DNA of 51,000 bases from NCBI GenBank assembly GCA_963575745.1, contig CAUYUJ010005636.1, positions 411,792 to 462,791 of the forward strand, given 5' to 3'. The translations under genes were made by a program, and so were the position numbers. The notes under the pieces were generated by a model. It was not told where the DNA came from. It saw only the letters and a list, made by a program, of their open reading frames with translations, and did no database searches. Origin of the DNA: Prorocentrum cordatum. Taxonomy: Eukaryota > Sar > Dinophyceae > Prorocentrales > Prorocentraceae. Position 1 is the first letter of the stretch; every line of letters starts with the position of its first letter. This document shows, in pieces, positions 40,051 through 48,660 of the stretch.

Positions 40051-42010
40051 TCAAGGGTGCCTCCGTCGTTGCGGTCGTAGCAGTGGGTGTGGGAGCTGCT
40101 CGGTGCTCCGTTCCACTCCTCCAGTCCTCGCTGGGCTCCACCTCTTGGAGCGGTCTTGTGGTTGCCCCTGGCTTGGGGGAGGGGCTATGGGGTGCTCCTC
40201 GAGCTGCTCCCCACCCCGCCCTGGCCGACACGCCCCACCTCCTGTCACTCGCAGCCCTGCCCACGTCGTCCCTCCAGCAACGGCGCGCTCTCCTCCCCTC
40301 GCGCTGGCGGCAGCCCCTAGGCAGGGGCCCGCGGCACTCGGAGGGCCCACAGACACTGCGTGTGACGTCCCAGCCTTCGCACCTGACGCGGTCGGAGTGC
40401 ACTGCGTATCCTCGAAGATGTCGCCGAAGAGGTCCTCGACCTCCTGGTCAGCTGGTAGTGCGTGTTTGCTGCCTCCGGGTCTTGCTGCTGGCAGGGCCCG
40501 CTCGGCTGCGCCGCTGTAGCTGGGCGGCGCCAGGCTGGAGTGGGTGTCGTGGCCCTCCTCGTCGTCTTGGCCTTGGGGGCCTTCGCTTACGGTCCTCTTC
40601 GCGGGTGCAGCTGCTTTAGCCGGCAGCTTGGCGGCACGTCGGTGATGTAGTGGGCGCGGGAACTGAGACTTGAGCACCTTGGTTGTTGTGTCAAGCAGTC
40701 CCTGGACGCTTCTCAGCATCTCGAGCATCGGGGGCATGGCGTCTACGCACTTGGTCGTCTCCCTGGTGTTGACGCTGTCCTGGCCTGTCCGATGGTTGCG
40801 CCACGGCTCGTACTTCGGCGCGTGGGCCCAGGCGGCGAACAGCACTAACATCAACATGTGCCTGGCTTTTGACTGAGTGTGACGTGCTCGCCGCTGATGT
40901 GCTCGCCTAAGCTGGCACAGGTCCCTCGAGGCTGTTGACGTCCACGAGCTGTGTGGCGGCATCGGCTCCTTGGGGAACGCCTGCGCCGCTGCCGCTCGTA
41001 CTGCATCGTCCAGAGCCTCTGCGTGGTCGTTGGGATGTGGGTGGAGTGATGCGTCCGGTAGCCGTTGCAGCAGCTGCTCGAAGTGCTCGCAGCATGCTGG
41101 CAGGTCTAGCTTCGCCTTGTCAATCCCCATGCCGTGCCACTGCGGTCCTGGCTGCTCAGCGTCCGGCGCCAGCACGACGGTGAGGTTCACCAGCTCGTGG
41201 TCTTGGTGAGATACGGCTAGCTCGTTGTCGCGGTTGATCACCTGGTCTTGTACTCCAGTGAGCATTTGAGGCGAGATGGCGATGTAGTCCAGCCTGTGCT
41301 CCATGCGCTTGCCGTCCTTGGCCGTGCAGCTCCACGCGATTTACTTGATACCTCTGGAGGGGAGGAGTGCGTTGGGGAGGCAGACGCCGACTGCGGAGGA
41401 GAAGCATCGTAGGCATGCTCCTGTGCGGTTCTCGTTGACTGCGCCGTAGTGCCCGATGACCTCCGTGCCGATGTTGCCGACCCTCGCGTTGGCGCCCATG
41501 AGACACACCAGTCTCGTGGAGGGTGATGGCCTCGTCTTCAGCAATTTCTCTGTAGCTTGCCACCATTGTTCGCATACGGCGGGAGGTGCTCCGCTGTGCG
41601 GAGCATGGCCCACGAAGATGTCGATGTTGAGCCTTGTGGACCTGATGCTGGCCAGGAGCCTGCGGGGGTCCGTGTGCAGGATGGCCACGTTGCTGTCGCT
41701 GAGCGGCGTACCCTCCCCCAGCACTGCCTTAATGTTGACCCAGAGGGAGACCCCGAGCTGCCCTTCGGCCGTGGCGGCAGCATGGTAGATGCGGTAGGCG
41801 CCAATTCTGATCAGGGAGTCCTTCGGGACCCGCGTCTCCTGGGTGCCGACGAAGTGGTACCCGAAGAGACCGAATTGGCTTGTCAGCATGTGTACCCTGC
41901 CCGGGAGCATCACCCCTGCGAAGGTGTTGGCTTTGCCCTCTCGCTCCTTGGTGGGGTCTAGCGTGAGGACATCAGCCACGGCGAGCTTGAGACCTAAGCT
42001 AGCTGACGGC
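40051..42010 (-). pseudogene. LINE EEP (AP-type) endonuclease and linker
   Basis: The frame begins LGLKLAVADVLTLDP (about 42003-41960). It shows FVGTQETRVP (Glu of the EEP family), FVGHAPHSG, MGANARVG where most family members have GDxN, an in-frame TAA at 41341-41343, and then, still in frame, EHRLDYIAIS and SHQDHELVNL (the terminal Asp-His pair). EEP enzymes nick target DNA to prime LINE insertion. The Asp of GDxN being Ala-adjacent Gly (MGAN) and the stop suggest loss of function. Residues after about 41150 are a long, Ala/Pro-rich linker. Confidence 0.8.
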
Positions 42011-42984
42011 TGCCCCCTTCCCCCCCTGCAGGGGCCCTGAACATTCGGCTTTCCAGAAATTGGTTAAGCCCGAGGAGCGACGGTTTTAATTTGGGGACCG
42101 CACCTCCAGGGGAAGGGAACTGGGAGCGGACGTTTGAGGGGGCAGCCGCTAGCCATGGCCATGGGGCCTCCTGGAGGTGGGCGAACAATTGGTCCCAGAC
42201 CTGGTCGCTGCACGGGGCCTCTATGCTGCCGCCCCTGGCGAGCGTCGCGATGGCGTCCGCGAGCTCGTTCCACCCGTCGGCCATGTGGCTTGGCACGTGC
42301 TGCCAGTCGTAGACGGTGATGTGCCTCAGGACCTTCGTGAGGCCGTCGAGGGCGATGGAGTACGGCCTGTAGGTGGCCAGGGAGGCGCCTCCCTGCGCGA
42401 TGTCCACTACGTACTGACAGCCGGTGTGTACGACGATCTGCGGGAAGTCCACCTCCTCCACGCCGAGGGCGCGGCGCAGCTGCAGCAACCAAAGCTCAGC
42501 AACTGTCCCCACGCAGAGCTCGGCCGCCACTGAGGATTGGTGAAAGAGGTCGGCAAGCCCTGGCATGGCTTGCCCAAGATACCCGAGCACGGAGCTTCCC
42601 CTGCACGTCCGTGGCGATGACAACCAAGGCCCAGGACGGGGGCCCAGGCATTTCTCCTTTTGCGGCGCCGCCTGAGCCATCCGTGTAGATGTCGAGGCGC
42701 GCGTACCGCAGCGGCATCTGCGGAGACTGGTCGGCGCTGCAGTCTGCAATCAGCAACCGCGTGGCCGAGTGGAAGTAGTGCTCTAGGCTGGATCCGCCGT
42801 CGAGCTTGGTGAGTTGGAATGGCCACGCCGCTCGTAGCGCTTGCAGCGCCTGGCGGCCGTCTGGCAGCGGCACTGTTCGCACAGGCCGCCCTTGGTGTGG
42901 AAGAGCTGGTAGTGGTGCTGCCGGCGGCGCAGGGGCCCCGCCATCCTCGACGCATGCAGCGCGGGCTGCGGCGGGGCCCCGCAA
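41994..42984 (-). pseudogene. LINE RNase H domain, placed before the endonuclease
   Basis: LDIYTDGSGGAAKG (first Asp, about 42665-42700) is followed in a shifted frame by ELWLLQLRRALG (Glu), VVHTGCQYVV and HVPSHMADGWNELADAIA. This is the RNase HI order D, E, D, H/D. The third position reads TGC where TDC is expected, so one catalytic Asp is lost. The domain runs into the endonuclease frame with a frame change near 41995. LINE RNase H is usually after RT, so its place here is unusual. Confidence 0.75.
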
Positions 42985-42987
42985 CCG

Positions 42988-43637
42988 TCAAAGCTGCGCA
43001 TCATCCTCTTCCTCTGCGGCCGCTTCGGAGGCGGCCGCCTCTCCTGCTACTGATGCTGCGGCTCCAGCATCGCTCTTGTCTACCGGGCTGCGGCTGCGGG
43101 TCTTGCTGCGCTCCTTCTCAGCTGCTGTGCGTCTTCCCGACTGGAGCATGTTCTGCATCTGCGCCCTGGCCGCTGCGGCCTTGGCCTTGGCCTCCTCTTG
43201 CGGCTCTCTTCTTAGCCTTAGCCTCCAACTTGGCTGCTTTGGCTGTCTCCTCTCCTCCTGCGCCCTGGGACCCCTCGGCCGCGGCGGCGGCTGGCGGTTG
43301 CGCTGCTGCTGGCATGCTCTTGGTCTGCTCCAGGACGGCCATGAGCTGTGCCACGCGCTGAGACATCTCGCCGATCTGCGTCTCCATCGCTGCCATGCGG
43401 CTCTGCGGCCTCGCCTGAGCTGTGGCACTGCTGGAGGAGGCAGACGCGACGGTGTCTCATTGCTGGCAGTCGTCCATGTAATTACCCGCTCTCGCTGTAG
43501 GGGTAGATGGCGATGCTGCTGATCTCGTCCCCCTCCTCGTCGCTGGCTGATATGCCTTCCGCCCAAGGGCTGGCCTTGGGTCCTGGCTGTGGGGCGGCAG
43601 CAGCTTGGTGCTTCGTGTATGCGCAGAAGTCGCTCAT
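42988..43637 (-). pseudogene. LINE ORF1 remnant with coiled-coil-like segment
   Basis: After the TAG at 43638 the same frame continues (MSDFCAYTKHQ...SDEEGDEISS) to a TAA near 43480. A further frame at 43118-43396 begins MAAMETQIGEMSQRVAQLMA, a heptad-like helix, and continues Ala/Lys-rich. Several frames overlap and none is intact. Confidence 0.5.
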
Positions 43638-44324
43638 CTACTGCATCTGCTTGAGGAAGTGCTGGGCGTGCTGCAGGTCCTTCTGGGCCTTCTCGGTGTC
43701 GAGCTTCGCCGCCTTCCGCTTCATCTGTGCTGCCAGTTCTGTGTTCCGAGCGGCAGTGAGCACCTTCTTGGCCTTGCTCACGTAGGCCTCTTGGCGCTCC
43801 TGCCTGTGCTCCGGGTACTTGGCCATGATGACCTGGCAGAGGATGGCGGCGTACTCTCGCTCGGCCTGGTCCAACCTCTTCCGATCTGGCTCTGGCAGTC
43901 TTCTGATCGCTCTGACTCTGCCCTCTGCTGTGAGCAGCACCTTGCGCAGGGACTCTCGAGACTGTTTGCGCCCAGCGGCGAGCGGGGGCGGCTGCACCGA
44001 CGCCTTGTGTTTCTTGGCCTCCACGGGAAGCAGATGCAGGATGCCCATGGGGCCCTTGTCCGCTGCCTGCTGCGACGTCGATGGCTGCTCATTCTGGCTC
44101 CATGGAGCCTGGTTGGGTTCACCTCCGCCCCGCTGGCGGCTGCGCTGCTTGGGGGTGCCGTCTGCCTTCCACGGCGGCAGCGACCTCTTCTTCTCCCAGC
44201 AGCTTCGGCAGGTGGTGCGGCTGGAGAAGTTCTGGGTGTCGCAGCCCTTGCAGTTCCACGATGTCGCTCCGTCGCCCTGCTGCGGGGCAGACGACGATCT
44301 TCCTTTCTTGTCGCCCTTGGCCAT
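43638..44324 (-). pseudogene. LINE ORF1 with RanBP2-type zinc finger
   Basis: The ATG at 44324 starts MAKGDKKGRSSS and gives 228 codons. A RanBP2-type finger SWNCKGCDTQN...TTCRSCW (44195-44270) has W-x-C-x2-C, a central Asn and C-x2-C; such fingers can bind single-stranded RNA. The C-terminal half (from about 43900) is a long, charged helix suited to coiled-coil formation, as in nucleic-acid chaperone ORF1 proteins. The frame is open for 142 more codons upstream, but that part is low complexity. The stop TAG is followed by more open frame, so it may be premature. Confidence 0.7.
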
Positions 44325-44406
44325 GGCGGCGGGCTGCTGGCTGCTGTGGTGACTGGCCAGCAGGTCCGCGGCGGCGCCCAGCCGCAGCAGCGTGCGAGCC
44401 CAGGCT

Positions 44407-44448
44407 CGCTGCCGCCGCTGGCGCTGGGGGGCGCCAGCGGCGGCAGCG
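44407..44448. repeat. perfect 18-bp inverted repeat upstream of LINE ORF1
   Basis: The arms 44407-44424 (CGCTGCCGCCGCTGGCGC) and 44431-44448 are exact reverse complements with a TGGGGG loop. It lies 83 bp before the ORF1 ATG on the minus strand, so it would be a strong hairpin in the LINE 5' leader. Confidence 0.85.
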
Positions 44449-44912
44449 GGATCGGGGGCGCGGGGGCCGCGCCGCCCGTGGCCGCGCGCGCTCTGGCGGT
44501 CGTCGCTGCAACTGGTGCAGCACCCACATCGACACGCCTCGAGCTGTCGCGGCGGCTGAGCTTGGAGGGAGGTGGGAGGAGGACGGTGAGCACGACGAGG
44601 ATGAGGACGAGGATGAGGGGTACTATAGGGCCGAGGGGAGCGGGGAAGGAGGTATGAGCGACGAGGGAGAATGGCCAGGGACAGGAACGTTGCGAATACA
44701 CTGTCGTCCATTATTGCCCTGGTCTCCCCGACCTCGGGTGGCCCGTCCACTGTCCTTTCCTTCCTCTCCGCCCTTCCGTTCCCTTCCCATCCACCCTCCC
44801 TGTCCCTCCTTCCTTGTCCCTCCCATCCACCCTCACAGCCTCAGTCCCTCCATCCGTTCCTCTCCCCATTCCTCCTCCAGGTACCCCTCCGCTCCCCTCG
44901 CCTCCAGCACAC
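44449..44912. other. no gene recognised; GC-rich then CT-rich
   Basis: GC-rich sequence to about 44560, then a GGAGG/GAGGAT patch and a CCCTTCC/CCCTCC-rich patch (44750-44890). The LINE 5' end is probably somewhere in the first part. Confidence 0.4.
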
Positions 44913-45020
44913 GTGCTGTTCCTCCGCGCCATCTGCCCATGAGCCGCAGATCAACATGGTCAATGCCAGCAACACCAGCAAGGCCGTGCGGCTGCTTGCG
45001 TCATGGCGCGCGAGCTCGAT
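44913..45020 (+). repeat. dispersed ~115-bp repeat, copy 5
   Basis: GTTCCTCCGCGCCATC, CAATGCCAGCAACACCAGC and GCTGCTTGCGTCATGGCGCG follow the family order and are closest to the copy at 6523-6650, including the same internal deletion. GATGAT sequence follows at a distance. Confidence 0.65.
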
Positions 45021-45210
45021 GAGTCTGATGATGCAACACAGCAGCGGGAGCATTAGCTGTGGGACCTCGGGAGGTATACACGAATGCGGAATGTGCAGGA
45101 AACGAGTGACGAGTATTATACTGATGGCAACGGTGGCGATGACTATGATGATCGTGTTGGTGACGATGATACGGATGATGTTGATGCTGAGTATGCTGTT
45201 GTTGCTCCTG

Positions 45211-45280
45211 GTGATGATAACGATGATGATGATGATGAGGAGGAGGAGGAGAAGGAGGAGGACGATTATGATGATGATGC

Positions 45281-45360
<80 letters not shown>

Positions 45361-45362
45361 CG
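45211..45362 (+). repeat. (GAT)n microsatellite
   Basis: GATGAT runs, interrupted by GGAGGAGGA at about 45237-45262, extend to 45360. Poly-Asp and poly-Met frames through it are not genes. Confidence 0.95.
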
Positions 45363-45479
45363 GCCTGTGATGAGACGGATGATCTTGATTACATTGAATA
45401 ACGCAAGGACAGAAGAGTGGGAGGATGGCGGGGAGGATTTTGATGACGGAAGCGAGGGGGGCAGGATGCGGAGGGTTAG

Positions 45480-46010
45480 TGGAAGCCGAAGACAATGAGG
45501 GGAGCATGAGGAGGAGGAGGAGGAGGAGGAGGAGGAGGAGGTAGGGTGGGCAGGGGGGGAACAGACCAGGAGGGGGAGGATGATGAGAGCAGGAGGAGGA
45601 GGAGGCGGAGGAGGAGGAGGACCAGCAGCATAAGGAGCAACAGGGGGTGATCATCAAGAGGAGGCGGACGGAGAGGAGGGCGAGGAGGATAATGAGGGAG
45701 AGGGGGAAAGAGAGGAATAGGAGAAGAAGGAGGAGGAGGAGCAAGAGAAGAGCGCAGAGGTGGTGGTGGAGGAGGAGAATCTGAGGAGAAGGATGGACAC
45801 AAGTGGGAGGAGGGGGGGGAAGAGGGAGGATGGGGAGGTGGGAGAGGACTGGGATGAGGCAGAGGCGCAGTCGGAGACGGAGAGCGGGGAGAGGAGGGAG
45901 AGGACGAGGACGGGAGGTTTGAAGGGAGGCAGGTACGGAGCGAAGGGGTGGAGGGAAGGGAGGGAGGGAGGGAGTATTGAGGACGAGAGTCTGGGGACGG
46001 AGGACTTGTG
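45480..46010 (+). repeat. purine-rich GGA/GGGGA tract
   Basis: GAGGAGGAGG, GGAGGGGGAGG and related purine units continue for about 500 bp with short interruptions. Confidence 0.8.
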
Positions 46011-46330
46011 AGGAGTGAGGAGGCATGCTGCGAGGGGAGGGAGGGGAAGGGAGTAATTGGGCAGCCCGTGAGATTTTCGGGTTGACGGTAACAATGCGGC
46101 GGTTACCTGCGGGATCGAAAGATGCCCTTGTCTCGCACTTTTGAAACGTTGGGTGTTAGTTCGTTTTACCCTCCCCATTGGATGCGCCCTCATCAGCGTC
46201 CTCTTGAGATTTGCTCGATTGTCCGGGGAGGCAGGTTGAGCGGCATTTTCAGAAAGTAGCGGCGAGCAAGAGGGATAGGACAGGCTCAGGAGAGCGGGGG
46301 CCCCGGGGCGAGAGGGAGAGGAGCCGGACA
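46011..46330. other. no gene recognised
   Basis: Mixed sequence between two purine-rich tracts with no motif I recognise. Confidence 0.4.
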
Positions 46331-46339
46331 GGGACGGGG

Positions 46340-46625
46340 AGTGGGAGGAGAGGAGGAGGAGGAGGAGGAGGAGGAGGAGGCGGAGGAGGGGGAGGAGGAG
46401 AGGAGGTGGAGGAGGAGAAGGAGGAGGGGGAGGAGGAGGAGGAGGAGGAAGAGGAGGAGAGGAGGCGGAGGACGAGGAGGGATGAGAGAGGATAATGAGA
46501 GATGGAGAAGAGAGGAGGAATCATGCTGATGATGAGAAGGAGAGAAAAAAGAGGGAGGGACAGGGGGATGAGAGGGAGGGGCGGAAGGAGGGGTGGAAAG
46601 GGATTGGGGGGAGGGAGAGGTGGAA
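46340..46625 (+). repeat. (GGA)n and purine-rich tract
   Basis: GGAGGAGGA units at 46345-46475 grade into AGAGAGG and GGGAGG sequence. Confidence 0.85.
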
Positions 46626-46711
46626 TGTTAATGCCAGTGCACGAAGTGGGGGAGTGGGAGGCCATCGTTGGCAACCGGCCCGAATGGGGGCAGGGAACAG
46701 GTGACGGGCTA

Positions 46712-46795
46712 AATTGTGTGTTGGGCGATTTCGTGGGCCGTTTTTGTTTTGATGTCCTATTGCACCAGAGGCGGAACGAAGACAGAACGAGGGAA
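46712..46795 (+). repeat. second dispersed repeat, diverged copy
   Basis: TGTGTTGGGCGATTTCGTGG, CCGTTTTTGTTTTGAT and GAACGAAGACAGAACGAGGGA parallel 27098-27180, at lower identity. Confidence 0.45.
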
Positions 46796-46896
46796 TTCGA
46801 GCACAAAACGAAATCGGAAAGCACTGCGTAGCTCGAGCCCCGCGGCGAGAGAGAGAGGGAAGAGACGAGGAGGGGCAAGAGCGGCAAGCAGGGACC

Positions 46897-47520
46897 GAGA
46901 CTTCTCGCAATTCACTCACAGACGAGGCCCCCGCGTCAGACTTCCTAACGATTTGCCCCCGTGAGGTGCTCAAGTGTTATGCCTGGTCGAATTGCCGGAT
47001 GACCTGTTTGGATTACCAGCATAATCCGCGGGCCCCATAGGGCGGGGGCACTCTCCGCCTGAGACTTCTTCGAAATGCACTCACAGACGAGGCCCCCGCT
47101 CGAGACATCCTCACGATTTGCCCCCTTGTGGTGCTCAAGGATTATGCCTGCTGGAATTTTCGATGACCCGCTCGGATTCCAAACATGAAGTGCGGGGCCC
47201 ATAGGGAAGGGGCTCCCGCCTGAGACTTCCTCGCAACTCACTCGCAAACGAAGCTCCGCTGGAGACATCCTCCCGATTTGCCCCCTTGGGATGCTCAAGT
47301 GCGATGCCTGATAGAGTTTGCCGATGATCCGCTCGGATTGCAGACATGAAGTGCGGGCCCCAGAGGGAGATGGCTCCCGCCTGAGACTTCTCGCAATTCG
47401 CTCACAGGCGAGGCCCCCGCTCGAGACATTCTCACGAAATGTCCCCTTGAGGTGCACAAGTGTTATGCCTGGTCGATTTTTCCGGTGACCCGCTCGGATT
47501 CCCAGCCTGAAGTGCGGGCC
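46897..47520 (+). repeat. ~161-bp tandem repeat, four units
   Basis: Units begin with GAGACTTC at 46897, 47061, 47222 and 47383 (lengths 164, 161, 161 and about 138). Each has GACGAGGCCCCCGC, CGATTTGCCCCC, GGTGCTCAAG, ATGCCTG and GCGGGCCCC in the same order. Confidence 0.9.
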
Positions 47521-47639
47521 AAATCGGAAGAGGAGGAGAAGGAGGAGGAGGAGGAGATCCTGCGCGGGGTCTGCGCAGAGAAAATTCTCGTGGCGAGGGA
47601 CCCAAGCATATGCAGGTAAGGGTACCGCAATTGTGAATA

Positions 47640-48035
47640 TCTTCTTCGGTGAAGCTCCCTATGGGGCCACGAAGCGCTGCACTGGGTGGGGGGAAACGCA
47701 TCCGGGCGGTAGCACTGGGGCTGTCGGTGGAGCTCCCTATGGGGCCAACGAACGCAGTGCTGTGTGGGTGAAAACGCCGAATTGGATGTGTGGGACGCAT
47801 GCGGGCTAGGGGGGCACGAAACATTACACTGGGTGAATGAAAAAATGCCAAATTGGATGTGTGGGACGCATGCGGGGGCTTCAGTGGAGCTCCCTATGTG
47901 GCCACGAAGCGCTGTACTGGGTGGGTGAAAATGCCAAATTATGTTTTCGGGACGCATGCGGGCGGTACTGGGCGTGTCGGTGGAGCTCCCTGTGGGGCCA
48001 CAAGACAATGTATTGGGCTGGTGAAAACGCCAAAT

Positions 48036-48066
<31 letters not shown>

Positions 48067-48660
48067 CTGTTGGTGTGTGTGTGTGCGTGGGACGCGTGCG
48101 GGCGGTCCCAGTACTGGGTGGGTGAAAATGCCAAATTGAATGTGTGCGACGCATGCGGACGGTCCCATTGGGGGCTTCGGTGGAGCTTCCTATGGGGCTA
48201 CGAACGCAGTAATTACTGGGTGGGTGAAAATGCCACATTGGGCGTGTGGGACGCATGCGGGCGGTCCTACTGTGGGCTCCGGTGGAGCTCCCTATGGGGC
48301 GACGGGTGGGTGAAAATGCCAAATTAGGTGTGTGGGACGCATGCGGGCGGTCCCAGTGGGAGTTTTGGTGGAGCTCCCTATGGTGCCACGAAACGCTGTA
48401 CTGGGTGGGCGAAAACGCCAAATTGGGTGTGTGTGGGACTCATGCGGGCGGTCCCACTTGGAGCTTCGGTGTAGCTCCCTATGGGGCCACGAAGCGCTGT
48501 ATTGGGTGGGTGAAACGCAGGGAGAGTAGAGGACGGGGCCACGAAACGCTGTACTTGGTGTGTGGGACGCACGTGGGCGGTCCCAGTGGGAGCTTCGGTG
48601 GGGTTCCCTATGGGGCCACGAAGCGCTGTACTGGGTGGGTGAAGCGCGGGGAGGAGGGAG
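47640..48660 (+). repeat. ~80-100-bp minisatellite with CATGCGGGCGG units
   Basis: At least nine units recur with AGCTCCCTATGGGGCCACGA (about 47653, 47731, 47888, 47984, 48184, 48286, 48372, 48473, 48603), then CTGTACTGGGTGGGTGAAAA, TGCCAAATTG and GGGACGCATGCGGGCGG. Unit lengths vary from about 78 to 130 bp. A (GT)n run interrupts one unit at 48035-48090. Confidence 0.9.

Larger units (their letters stand above)
32800..44350 (-). mobile_element. decayed LINE-type retrotransposon with methyltransferase-like 3' domain
   Basis: Minus-strand pieces occur in one consistent order: RanBP2-type zinc-finger ORF1 (43638-44324), coiled-coil remnant, RNase H (41994-42984), EEP endonuclease (about 41200-42010), linker, reverse transcriptase (36846-39147), C2H2 fingers (34009-34702) and a cytosine-methyltransferase-like domain (about 33000-34005). 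No LTRs are present. In-frame stops at 43638, 41341, 37768, 34690 and 34006 and frameshifts near 41995, 40050, 37625 and 33010 show decay. The right end is set by ORF1 and is approximate; the left end near 32.7-32.9 kb is not defined by a tail I can recognise. A 2127-bp TIR element interrupts it. Confidence 0.85.

Noticed and set aside
36831-44324. Two adjacent LINE fragments instead of one element
   Set aside because: Domains are in one orientation with abutting or overlapping frames, and joining across the inserted TIR element restores frame from RT into the zinc-finger part.
45084-45401. Poly-Asp protein frame in the GAT tract
   Set aside because: A GAT microsatellite gives this frame automatically; the flanks have no coding signal.
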